A DNA stretch of 5,753 nucleotides from Oscillospiraceae bacterium (GTDB lineage: Bacteria > Bacillota > Clostridia > Oscillospirales > Oscillospiraceae): the NCBI GenBank assembly GCA_017378975.1, contig JAFNXT010000259.1, forward strand, positions 1 through 5,753, written 5' to 3'. A program made the position numbers and the translations under genes. Numbering within the stretch: position 1 is the stretch's first letter; every line of letters begins with the position of its first letter. The notes below the pieces were generated by a model, which was given only the letters and a program-made list of their open reading frames with translations, was not told where the DNA came from and searched no databases. Of this stretch, positions 1 through 5,657 are shown piece after piece.

Positions 1-10
1 CAACGTTTTC

Positions 11-200
11 TCTCCCTCAGTCGCCTGCGGCGACAGCTCCCTCATCATAAGCGCCCGCAGGCGCTATGCAAGCGATCGACCGGCGAAGCCGGCTCTTAGC
101 GAGTCGCAGAGGGAGCCTAGGGGCGAGTGCGCCGCCCTTTGGGCGGCGACGGCGAAGGACAGCCAGCCGCCCTACGGGGGAGTGGGGAGGAAGGTGGGAA
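11..200. repeat. Composite GC-rich palindromic repeat upstream of the capsid gene
   Basis: This gene-free stretch is a chain of hairpins. The core at 14-41 recurs exactly at 3604-3631 and 5698-5725 and contains stem GTCGCC/GGCGAC (20-25 with 29-34). A second hairpin pairs 80-84 with 88-92. GCTCCCTC at 36-43 is complementary to GAGGGAGC at 109-116, which encloses an inner arm. The right half (121-180) matches 2041-2100 at 57 of 60 positions and holds the 8-bp stem 130-137/141-148. It resembles REP-like or MITE-like intergenic repeats of gut Clostridia, though that family assignment is from memory. I see no transposase and no convincing ORF. The antisense frame across it reads only through repeat sequence. 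Confidence 0.8.
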
Positions 201-230
201 GATCCTTCGTCGCTGCGCTCCTCAGGATGA
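201..230. repeat. Short imperfect palindrome, separate repeat type
   Basis: ATCCT at 202-206 pairs with AGGAT at 224-228 around a GC-rich middle. The unit resembles a short dispersed repeat common in gut Firmicutes genomes, an identification from memory. It abuts the composite repeat and lies 40 bases before the capsid start codon. The AT-rich stretch 231-252 that follows may keep the capsid ribosome binding site unpaired. I see no convincing promoter here. Confidence 0.5.
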
Positions 231-269
231 CACACATTTTAAATCAATTTTTGAAAGGATGATTTTTTT

Positions 270-1238
270 ATGGCGATCACTTTGGCAGAAGCAAAGGTCG
301 GCATGGCCGACAAGGTGGATCAGAGAATCGTGGATATGTTCCGGCGCAGTTCTCTGCTGCTGGATCAGATGGTGTTCGACAACTGCATCTCTCCCGGTAC
401 CGGCGGCAGTACGCTGGCTTACGGTTATGTGCAGCTGAAGACCCCTGCCACGGCGGCGGTCCGTACCATCAACACCGAGTACGCTCCCGGCGAGGCGAAG
501 CGGGAGAAGAAGACCACGGGCGCCATCATCATGGGTGGCTCTTTCCAGGTGGACCGTGTGCTCCAGAACACCGCCGGCGCGGTGGACGAGCTGGCGTTCC
601 AGGCGGAGCAGAAGATCAAGGCTACCGCTAACTATTTCCATCATCTGGCCATCAACGGTTCCGGCGCGGATACCGATGAGGGCTTCGTGGCAGGTACCTT
701 CGACGGCCTGCGCAAGCTCCTGTCCGGCAGTTCTTCTGAGCTGGTATGCGGTACCGATCTGACCACCTCCGCCAAGATGGATGAGGGCTGCAACGCCTTC
801 CTGGATGAGATGGATATGCTGATGGCTTCCGTGGAGGGCGGCGCCAGCGTGCTGATGATGAATCGGGACATGCTGGTGAAGCTCCGCTCCATCGCCCGGC
901 GTGCCGGCTATTATGAGCGCAGCAAGGACGATTTCGGTCGGGTGGTGGAGACCTATGCCGGTGTGCCTATGCTGGACATGGGTCGGTATTTCGACGGTAC
1001 CCAGTCCGTGGATGTGATCGGTACCGAGGGCGGCAAGACTGCCATCTACGCGGTGGGTCTGGGTCTGGATGGCTTCCATGGCATCTCTCCCACCGGTACC
1101 GGCGTGATCTGCAGCTACATGCCTGACATGATGGCACCCGGCGCGGTGAAGACCGGTGAGGTGGAGCTGGTGGCCGGTGTGGCGCTGAAGAACACCATGA
1201 AGGCCGCCTGCCTCAAGGATATCGCGATCGGTATCTAA
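270..1238 (+). CDS. Phage major capsid protein
   Basis: This 322-residue protein is recognised as a phage major capsid (coat) protein, probably with an HK97-type fold, which forms the icosahedral head shell. Supporting features are the N-terminal arm (residues 1-40), the segment around residues 88-100 (IIMGGSFQVDRVL), the FDGLRKLLSG motif near residue 145, and a C-terminal half rich in Gly, Val and Met typical of these shells. The start is ATG 270, preceded by GAAAGGA at 253-259 and a 10-base spacer. Codon use is strongly biased (for example repeated GGT-ACC pairs), consistent with very high expression. It heads the visible late operon, and a connector gene follows after 23 bases. No prohead protease or scaffold gene is in the window, and the upstream position where scaffold genes usually sit falls beyond the repeat. 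The fold subtype is uncertain. Confidence 0.88.
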   Translation: MAITLAEAKVGMADKVDQRIVDMFRRSSLLLDQMVFDNCISPGTGGSTLAYGYVQLKTPATAAVRTINTEYAPGEAKREKKTTGAIIMGGSFQVDRVLQNTAGAVDELAFQAEQKIKATANYFHHLAINGSGADTDEGFVAGTFDGLRKLLSGSSSELVCGTDLTTSAKMDEGCNAFLDEMDMLMASVEGGASVLMMNRDMLVKLRSIARRAGYYERSKDDFGRVVETYAGVPMLDMGRYFDGTQSVDVIGTEGGKTAIYAVGLGLDGFHGISPTGTGVICSYMPDMMAPGAVKTGEVELVAGVALKNTMKAACLKDIAIGI

Positions 1239-1261
1239 GATCAGCGGGACGGAGGGCTGTC

Positions 1262-1588
1262 ATGGTCGGATACGCGTTTTATCAGGATGTCTATGGGGGC
1301 AGCACTCTGTCCTCTGAAGAATGGGCGTTCTATGGGCTCCGGGCGTTGGAGCAGTTGGAACGTTACAAGAAGATCTACACGGTCGTGGCCTCCCCGGAGG
1401 GGGAGGCTATGGCGGTATGCGCCATGGCGGAGGCTCTGGCTGTGGCGAAGACACAGGGCGTGGAGTCTGCCGCCATCGGCTCGGTGTCGGTCCGCTATGG
1501 ACAGGTACGGCCCGGGGACCGGGAGCGGGAGCTGATGCGGTGCGCCGGGCTGTATGTGGACATTTATCGGGGGGTGTCGGGATGTTGA
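1262..1588 (+). CDS. Head-tail connector (adaptor) protein
   Basis: This 108-residue protein resembles the small, mostly helical gp6-like adaptors that form a ring under the portal in siphoviruses. Visible hallmarks are the N-terminal FYQDVYGGS motif (residues 6-14), the helix carrying the RALEQLERY segment (27-35), a second helix rich in Ala (49-64), and the IGSVSVRYG beta segment (72-80), which matches the usual 'IGS.SVSY' strand of this family. ATG 1262 has an excellent ribosome binding site, GGAGG at 1251-1255 with 6 bases of spacing. The 3' end overlaps the next gene by 7 bases, indicating translational coupling. Position directly after the capsid gene is the standard place for this protein. 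The identification is from motif and context, not a search. Confidence 0.75.
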   Translation: MVGYAFYQDVYGGSTLSSEEWAFYGLRALEQLERYKKIYTVVASPEGEAMAVCAMAEALAVAKTQGVESAAIGSVSVRYGQVRPGDRERELMRCAGLYVDIYRGVSGC

Positions 1589-1974
1589 GGTGTCCGGTGG
1601 ACTATGGGCTGTGTGACCGGAAGGTGACGGTGTATCACAGGGAGGGGGACGAGATCTCCCGGACGGTCTATGACCGGGCGTTTTTCGAGACCCGGAGGTC
1701 CCGGAGCTTGGAACGGGAGGGGGAACGGGGCGGTACCTCGTTCCTGCTGGTGATCCCCGGGGAGCTTCAGGCGGTGGAGGTCGGTGACAAGGTGATCGCC
1801 GGAGAAGGGCCTGTGGTAGAGGGTCGGGAGGCCTGGCGCAGGTTCGTGCCGGCGCTGGTGCCCGGGCTGGCGGTGGTGAGCCACGTGGATGTGAAGCGTT
1901 GGCAGGGCAGGATCGTACATACGGAGGCGGCGGGGAAGCTGCTGAGGGTGTCGAATCTGGCGCAGATGCGGTGA
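1582..1974 (+). CDS. Small head-closure / minor capsid-like phage protein
   Basis: This 130-residue protein lies between the connector and the tail-terminator-like gene, the slot usually held by a head-closure (stopper) or minor capsid protein. The pattern near residues 12-33, with a beta-strand such as KVTVYHRE followed by a Tyr-Asp-Arg strand, resembles the small family annotated as DUF6751 in Clostridia phages. This is from memory and unverified. The sequence is beta-rich, with no membrane segment or signal peptide. I chose ATG 1582, which overlaps the connector stop (1586-1588) and begins MLRCPVDYGL. The reading frame extends upstream to 1321, but that part only shadows the connector gene. 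No strong ribosome binding site precedes 1582, consistent with coupled reinitiation. Confidence 0.65.
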   Translation: MLRCPVDYGLCDRKVTVYHREGDEISRTVYDRAFFETRRSRSLEREGERGGTSFLLVIPGELQAVEVGDKVIAGEGPVVEGREAWRRFVPALVPGLAVVSHVDVKRWQGRIVHTEAAGKLLRVSNLAQMR

Positions 1975-1975
1975 G

Positions 1976-2104
1976 TTGAGGGGGGACGGGCTCCCCCTGC
2001 CCCGGCGCTTTGCTTGGGGCACCCCCCTCATGAATGAGGGGGGCGAGTTCGCCGCCCGTGGGGCGGCGACGGCGAAGGACAGCCAGCCGCCCTACGGGGG
2101 GAGG
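1976..2104. repeat. Palindromic repeat between structural genes
   Basis: This is a hairpin-rich spacer. TGCCCC (1998-2003) pairs with GGGGCA (2016-2021). CCCCCCTCAT (2022-2031) pairs with ATGAGGGGGG (2034-2043) in a 10-bp stem with a 2-base gap. CGCCGCCC (2050-2057) pairs with GGGCGGCG (2061-2068). The segment 2041-2100 matches 121-180 at 57 of 60 positions, and two of the three differences fall in the three-base hairpin loop. There is no poly-T run, so a classical terminator is not supported. It separates two genes whose homologues are normally closely spaced, so it looks inserted. Confidence 0.8.
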
Positions 2105-2127
2105 GGGCTTTCGGTGACAGGGTGTTT

Positions 2128-2568
2128 ATGGGGGTATTCAGGTTGGAATTGGAGAAGGTACGGCAGTGGGTGCTGGGGTATCCCGGGGCGGAGCTGTTGG
2201 AGAAGATCTGGGTGGACTATCATCCGGGACGGCCGGGGGATGGGCGGTTGGCGCCGGAGGGCGTGACGGAGGTCTCCCGGAGGGAGGATATCCTGGGGAA
2301 CGTGACGGTGGTGGTCCGGTATGAGTTTGCGGTTTGGTTCGTCCTTCCCAGAGGGGATGACCGGGATGCTTTGGACAATGCCCAATGGGTGCTGGGGTTC
2401 CAGGAGTGGGTGCGGGAGCAGGATCTGCTGGGACTGGCACCGGGATTCGGGCAGGAGCAGGTGGTCCGGGCGCAGGAAGGACGTTTGGAAAAGGCAGATG
2501 TGGAAGGGACGGCGGCTTATGCGGTGGAGCTGTCCTTTGAATTCAAAAAGGGATATGAGGTGAGTTGA
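2128..2568 (+). CDS. Tail terminator-like minor capsid protein
   Basis: This 146-residue protein probably caps the tail tube and joins it to the head. An N-terminal helix (LELEKVRQWVLGYPG) leads into a strand ending WVDY. Next come an 'EVSRREDILGNVTVVVRYEF' segment and then FQEWVREQDLLGLAP, whose 'F..W...Q...G..P' spacing is typical of phage minor capsid/tail terminator proteins. The C-terminus (AYAVELSFEFKKGYEV) matches the usual final strand. ATG 2128 is preferred by homology of the first helix. An in-frame GTG at 2122 would add two residues. Ribosome binding is weak for both (AGG near 2119, or the GAGGGGG at 2101-2107 supplied by the adjoining repeat). The stop overlaps the next start by one base (TGATG). 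Confidence 0.68.
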   Translation: MGVFRLELEKVRQWVLGYPGAELLEKIWVDYHPGRPGDGRLAPEGVTEVSRREDILGNVTVVVRYEFAVWFVLPRGDDRDALDNAQWVLGFQEWVREQDLLGLAPGFGQEQVVRAQEGRLEKADVEGTAAYAVELSFEFKKGYEVS

Positions 2569-3047
2569 TGGCGAAGATCGAAAGAAAATATTTGGCCCAT
2601 TTCATCAACACGGCGGTGGACGGTGAGGTGGCGGTCTATGAACGGCTGGGCAGGGATCTGGAGGAATATTCTCCGGAGATGTCCGCGCAGGTGGACAAGA
2701 AGAAAAATATCCTTGGGCAGACCTCTGTGATCATCTCCAGCTATGAGAAGAGCGCCAAGGTGGAGCCTTACTACGCGGAGGTCGGGTCCGGTCTGTTCCA
2801 GCGGCTCCAGAGCATCATCGACGGTGATCTGGTGCTGGACGCACTGAAGGCCGATGTGGTGGAGGTGAAGCTGTGGGATGCCGTGGAGGGCACGGTGTAT
2901 CCCGCGGTGAAGGAAGAGGTGTACATCGAGGTCACCAGCTATGGCGGTGATACCACGGGTTACCAGATCCCCTTCACGGTGCATTACACCGGCGTGAAGG
3001 AGAAGGGCAGCTTCGATGTGAGCAAGCGTACGTTTGTCACGGACTGA
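2568..3047 (+). CDS. Phage major tail tube protein
   Basis: This 159-residue protein closely resembles tail tube proteins of Clostridia siphoviruses, which polymerise into the hollow tube that conducts DNA. Recognisable segments are KIERKYLAHFINTA at the N-terminus, LGRDLEEYSPEMSAQVDKKK, the NILGQTSVIISSYEKS stretch, VEPYYAEVG, and a C-terminal SYGGDTTGYQIPFTVHYTG motif that fits the beta-sandwich tube fold. ATG 2568 is chosen because AGGTGAG (2558-2564) lies just upstream and it overlaps the preceding stop by one base. A TTG at 2565 would add one Met. The gene is intact, and like the capsid gene it uses a restricted codon set in line with high expression. A 79-base hairpin-bearing spacer follows. 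Confidence 0.87.
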   Translation: MAKIERKYLAHFINTAVDGEVAVYERLGRDLEEYSPEMSAQVDKKKNILGQTSVIISSYEKSAKVEPYYAEVGSGLFQRLQSIIDGDLVLDALKADVVEVKLWDAVEGTVYPAVKEEVYIEVTSYGGDTTGYQIPFTVHYTGVKEKGSFDVSKRTFVTD

Positions 3048-3065
3048 CCGGAGCGGGAGCGTGGC

Positions 3066-3092
3066 GGCGGGGGCAAGCCCCCGCCCTACGGG
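3066..3092. repeat. GC hairpin repeat after the tail tube gene
   Basis: GGCGGGGGC (3066-3074) and GCCCCCGCC (3077-3085) form a perfect 9-bp stem separated by AA, followed by CTACGGG. The motif CCGCCCTACGGG is shared with the ends of the repeats at 166-180 and 2086-2100, so this is probably a minimal member of the same dispersed repeat population. No U-tract follows, so it is not called a terminator. It could slow ribosomes or exonucleases between the highly needed tube protein and the less needed chaperone. Confidence 0.7.
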
Positions 3093-3126
3093 CGTGCCGG
3101 ATCTTGGATGACGTTTGGAGGGTTTT

Positions 3127-3576
3127 ATGGAAAAGTTCGTATTCGATGACGGTGTGAGGGAGTTTCAGGTCAATGGGGGCGGTGTGCTACGGTTCAATCC
3201 GGGGGACATGAACCTGTATGGCCGGTTCCTGGAGGCGGCGGAGAAGATCCGGACCGTGGAGACGGAGCTGGTGGCGGCCGGACAGCAGGCGCTGGATGGG
3301 GCCGGGGTGCTTCGGCTCATGGTGGAGGCGGACCGGAAGCTGAAAGACATCCTGGGCTGGGTGTTCGGTGAGGGCAACGATCTGGATGCGGTACTGGGAG
3401 GCGTGAATCTGCTGGCGGTGGCCGGGAACGGTGAGCGGGTGATCGTGAACCTGATGACGGCGGTGCGGCCGGTGCTGGAGGCTGGGGCCAAGGCTTGTGT
3501 CCGGGCACAGGTGGACCGGGCGGTGGAGGATGCGGAAGCGGAGCGGGCGAGACGGAAGTTGACAATGGACAATTGA
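3127..3576 (+). CDS. Tail assembly chaperone-like protein with repeat-derived C-terminus
   Basis: This 149-residue protein follows the tail tube gene, where tail assembly chaperones sit. The start (MEKFVFDDGVREFQVNGGG, then VLRFNPGDMNLYGRF) resembles the family annotated as DUF6673 in Clostridia phages. The body is helical and Ala/Glu-rich, with a LKDILGWVFGEGND segment near residues 73-86. ATG 3127 is chosen for its strong site GGAGGG (3117-3122). An in-frame TTG at 3115 overlaps that site and is rejected. The last residues, KLTMDN, are encoded by repeat sequence, and the TGA stop (3574-3576) comes from the repeat, so the native C-terminus may have been replaced. I see no slippery heptamer or overlapping frame for the programmed frameshift often used by chaperones. 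Function is inferred mainly from gene order. Confidence 0.6.
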   Translation: MEKFVFDDGVREFQVNGGGVLRFNPGDMNLYGRFLEAAEKIRTVETELVAAGQQALDGAGVLRLMVEADRKLKDILGWVFGEGNDLDAVLGGVNLLAVAGNGERVIVNLMTAVRPVLEAGAKACVRAQVDRAVEDAEAERARRKLTMDN

Positions 3577-3691
3577 CAGTGGATCTCGGGATGGGGGGAC
3601 ACCCCCTCAGTCGCCTGCGGCGACAGCTCCCCCGGAGGGGGAGCCGGGGCCTCTTCGGGGTGGCCTCTCCTGCCGCCCCACGGGGGAGTGG
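3555..3691. repeat. Composite palindromic repeat, left copy flanking the zinc-ribbon insert
   Basis: The repeat begins with tandem GACAATGGAC/AATTGACAGT-type sequence and continues into three consecutive hairpins. GGGGG (3594-3598) pairs with CCCCC (3602-3606) around ACA. GTCGCC (3610-3615) pairs with GGCGAC (3619-3624). GCTCCCCC (3626-3633) pairs with GGGGGAGC (3637-3644) around GGA. The segment 3579-3658 recurs at 5673-5753 with one substitution and one extra C. The tail end near 3672-3691 (TGCCGCCCCACGGGGGAGTG) resembles 167-185. The following stretch, 3692-3790, has no convincing gene or structure that I can support. Confidence 0.85.
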
Positions 3692-3790
3692 TCGTTTTGG
3701 AGGGGAGGTATCGCCGTTCCCTTTCCGACCCGGCGGAGGTGGGTGTCGGTTTTATGGGACTTCGTTGGGGCGAGGCCGCATAAAGTGGAC

Positions 3791-3927
3791 AGCGGTGCTT
3801 GCGTTTTGATTCCCGATGGGTTAGAATGGGGGCAGAAGGAGCGTGATCTGCTGTGTTTTGTGTGAAATGTGGCAAGGATGTTGGGACGTTCCGGTTTTGT
3901 CCGCATTGTGGGACGGCGGTGCCGGAG
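3791..3927 (+). repeat. 137-bp promoter-leader-ribbon module, copy 1
   Basis: This segment covers the promoter, leader and first 25 codons of the first zinc-ribbon gene. It matches 4715-4851 without gaps at 135 of 137 positions. The two differences are T3849/G4773 in the leader and A3874/G4798, which changes Lys8 to Glu. Similarity drops sharply on both sides, while the proteins remain recognisably related downstream. Confidence 0.92.
3799..3827 (+). promoter_or_regulatory. Sigma70-type promoter of first zinc-ribbon gene
   Basis: TTGCGT (3799-3804) and TAGAAT (3822-3827) are separated by exactly 17 bp. The -10 box matches TATAAT at 5 of 6 bases and the -35 box keeps the TTG core. The implied transcript would start near 3834, leaving a leader of about 20 bases that holds AAGGAG (3836-3841). 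The identical arrangement upstream of the paralog strengthens the call. Confidence 0.7.
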
Positions 3928-4620
3928 CAGGAGCCGGAGGCTTGGTCCGTGGGGATGCCCTGTCCCAATTGCGGGGCGTCTCAGGTGGAGGACGGTAAAT
4001 GCACTTTTTGTGGGACACAACTGGCAGAGGGGCCGTCTGAGGAAGTGACCGGGGAGGAGCCCGTTCCGCTCGAAAAACTTTATGGAGATTATGGAGATTT
4101 CGGGCGGGGGATCCGTTTGACTAAGAATCGAATAGAGATCTGTGCCGGAGGATTTTGGTCAGCAAAAATGCATATCGTACCGTATGACACCGTGCAGGCA
4201 GTGAAGTTTTCCCGTGTGGATCATACAAGAGGACGGGTGGTCCTAGTCTGGGATGCAGGAGAAGGACAGCAAACAGCGGAATTTGGGATATCGACTTGGA
4301 GAAAGCTGAATTGGTACTGTATCATTCCGTATGTGATAAGATGTCTGGTCCAGCATCCGATCGGTGTGTTTTTCGACGTTCCTGCTGTGGACGAAAAAGA
4401 GCTGAGCCGAAAATATGGTGTCATTGATTGGGATGATTTGTTCCTGCGCTTTGGCGCTAGTCGGATACGTGCGGTCAAACAGTTGATCATGGAATATGCG
4501 ATCCCTGCGAAGGAGGGACAGAAGCTGGTGGTCCCTGCCTTTGAAGCTCGTCAGATCCGGTGTTATGAAGAGGATCCAAGGCTGGCGGCCCGGGATTTGG
4601 TGATGATCAGGTTCCAGTAA
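3853..4620 (+). CDS. Double zinc-ribbon protein of unknown function (paralog A)
   Basis: This 255-residue, probably cytosolic protein has no signal peptide or clear membrane span. Two N-terminal zinc ribbons are evident: Cys3/Cys6 with Cys16/Cys19, and Cys37/Cys40 with Cys50/Cys53. Each has the CxxCG knuckles of small bacterial zinc-ribbon domains. An acidic linker (58-75) leads to a beta-rich region (about 85-147) that could be a PH-like domain, which is a guess from strand pattern only. A helical tail follows, containing DDLFLRF (194-200) and RLAARD (243-248). Start is GTG 3853, with AAGGAG at 3836-3841 and a long 11-base spacer. It has its own promoter and terminator, so it does not depend on the phage late operon. 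GC is about 45-50% in sampled lines (for example 4141-4200 and 4261-4320) against up to 70% in the chaperone gene, suggesting foreign origin. Function is unknown. Confidence 0.85.
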   Translation: MFCVKCGKDVGTFRFCPHCGTAVPEQEPEAWSVGMPCPNCGASQVEDGKCTFCGTQLAEGPSEEVTGEEPVPLEKLYGDYGDFGRGIRLTKNRIEICAGGFWSAKMHIVPYDTVQAVKFSRVDHTRGRVVLVWDAGEGQQTAEFGISTWRKLNWYCIIPYVIRCLVQHPIGVFFDVPAVDEKELSRKYGVIDWDDLFLRFGASRIRAVKQLIMEYAIPAKEGQKLVVPAFEARQIRCYEEDPRLAARDLVMIRFQ

Positions 4621-4645
4621 AGGCGTTGATGATCCATAGAGATAT

Positions 4646-4675
4646 CCCCCACCAGAGCTGTCTGGTGGGGGTTTT
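4646..4675 (+). terminator. Rho-independent terminator of paralog A
   Basis: CCCCCACCAGA (4646-4656) and TCTGGTGGGGG (4661-4671) form a perfect 11-bp stem with a GCTG loop, followed by TTTT and TATA. It lies 25 bases after the stop codon, so transcription of paralog A should end before the second promoter. Confidence 0.9.
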
Positions 4676-4714
4676 GTATAAAGGTCGGTGCCACGGGGGT
4701 GGTGAGAAGACGGA

Positions 4715-4851
4715 AGCGGTGCTTGCGTTTTGATTCCCGATGGGTTAGAATGGGGGCAGAAGGAGCGTGATCGGCTGTGTTTTGTGTGAAATGTGGCGAG
4801 GATGTTGGGACGTTCCGGTTTTGTCCGCATTGTGGGACGGCGGTGCCGGAG
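4715..4851 (+). repeat. 137-bp promoter-leader-ribbon module, copy 2
   Basis: This is the second copy of the segment at 3791-3927, offset by 924 bp, with 135 of 137 identical positions. It ends exactly after codon 25 (Glu25) of paralog B, in the linker between the two zinc ribbons. Confidence 0.92.
4723..4751 (+). promoter_or_regulatory. Sigma70-type promoter of second zinc-ribbon gene
   Basis: TTGCGT (4723-4728) and TAGAAT (4746-4751) are separated by 17 bp, and the region is identical in sequence to the promoter of paralog A. Any regulator that binds one copy should bind the other, so the two genes are probably co-regulated although transcribed separately. Confidence 0.7.
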
Positions 4852-5553
4852 AAGGAAGAGGCGGTCTGGTCTGTGGGGATGGCTTGCCCTCATTGTGGCG
4901 GTACGAAGCTGGAGGGGGCTAGCTGCGCGTTTTGTGGGGCGAAGTTGGTCGAAGCTCCATTGCCGCAGGAGGACCGGGAATGGGATGTGTATGATGTGCC
5001 GTACCGGGACTTTTATGTGGGACAGGGGTATCACATCGAGATAAAAAAAGACGTGGTCCAGGTCAGGCACAAGAAGTTACTGCGTATGGAGACCAAGCAG
5101 ATCGCCTATGATCAGCTGGAGGGGGCAGTCTATACCCGGTGGGACGGGGGCAAAGGACAGCTTCGATTCCACTGGAGGAAGGATGGGCGGCCGTTCCAGT
5201 ATGAGATCCCATTGTTCAATACGGATCGATGTCGGTTCTATTATCAAGTTTTTTTCGTGATCCGGATGCTTTCGCCGGAGAACGTCCCGTTCATCGTGGC
5301 ATATCCGCCGTTGGATCAGAAAGAGCATGAGATGATATCTCAAAAGGTGGATCTGGAGGAGCTGTTCCTCCGCCATGTTCCTTGTCGGGAACCGGCTGTG
5401 GAGGAGTTGGCTTGCAGATGTATGATCACAACGGAAGCGGCAGGAGAGTTTATCGATACGTATTTCGACATGATGCTCCAAAAGGCGTATGAGGATGACC
5501 GTAGACTTGCTGCGAGAGACTATCATAGGATGATGCGATATCGGATGAGGTAG
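4777..5553 (+). CDS. Double zinc-ribbon protein of unknown function (paralog B)
   Basis: This 258-residue protein aligns with paralog A without internal gaps. Cysteines 3, 6, 16, 19, 37, 40, 50 and 53 occupy identical positions, as do YD (111-112), IR (162-163), LFLR (196-199) and RLAARD (243-248). Outside the first 25 residues the two are widely diverged. The middle region (about 85-147) is again strand-rich, with KDVVQVRHKKLL and GQLRFHW segments, and the C-terminal third is helical and ends in a basic tail (RMMRYRMR). No membrane span or signal peptide is seen. The start is GTG 4777, with AAGGAG at 4760-4765 and an 11-base spacer. It has its own promoter and terminator. Zinc binding is well supported by the cysteines. 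The partner, whether nucleic acid, protein or membrane, is unknown. Its position within a phage tail module suggests accessory cargo. Confidence 0.85.
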   Translation: MFCVKCGEDVGTFRFCPHCGTAVPEKEEAVWSVGMACPHCGGTKLEGASCAFCGAKLVEAPLPQEDREWDVYDVPYRDFYVGQGYHIEIKKDVVQVRHKKLLRMETKQIAYDQLEGAVYTRWDGGKGQLRFHWRKDGRPFQYEIPLFNTDRCRFYYQVFFVIRMLSPENVPFIVAYPPLDQKEHEMISQKVDLEELFLRHVPCREPAVEELACRCMITTEAAGEFIDTYFDMMLQKAYEDDRRLAARDYHRMMRYRMR

Positions 5554-5600
5554 TCAGAGGAAAAGAGGTCGGCGGTGGATCGCCGTTGATCGATGATAGC

Positions 5601-5632
5601 ACAGCCCTGCCGGGATACGGTGGGGCTGTTTT
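5601..5632 (+). terminator. Probable rho-independent terminator of paralog B
   Basis: ACAGCCC (5601-5607) pairs with GGGCTGT (5623-5629). The stem extends inward by two G-U pairs and three further base pairs to a GGATA loop (5613-5617). A TTTT run (5629-5632) follows. The stem is long but the T-run is short and soon interrupted by GC, so efficiency is uncertain. Confidence 0.65.
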
Positions 5633-5657
5633 GCTGGAAGGGAACAGGAGGAGAGGA

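Noticed and set aside
222..1079. 285-residue open frame on the minus strand opposite the capsid gene
   Set aside because: It is an antisense shadow of a strongly codon-biased gene, rich in His, Leu and Gly from reverse-complemented codons, with no recognisable domain.
1321..1581. Upstream extension of the small head-closure gene to 1321
   Set aside because: This part lies wholly within the connector gene in another frame and is Gly/Arg-rich shadow sequence. ATG 1582 gives the expected length and stop-start overlap.
1976..2104. Transcription terminator between structural genes
   Set aside because: Stems are strong but no T-run follows, and the downstream genes continue the same operon without a visible new promoter.
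3495..3809. 104-residue plus-strand frame over the repeat
   Set aside because: It overlaps the end of the chaperone-like gene and reads repeat and promoter sequence, so it is not a credible protein.
3165..3968. Long minus-strand frames across the chaperone-like gene, repeat and first zinc-ribbon gene
   Set aside because: They run through unrelated elements including the repeat, are Pro/Ser/Arg-rich, and have no family resemblance. The repeat lacks stops in several frames.
3791..4851. Diversity-generating retroelement with template and variable repeats
   Set aside because: No reverse transcriptase is present. The duplicated segment is at the 5' end of genes, and its two differences are not a concentrated set of adenine substitutions.
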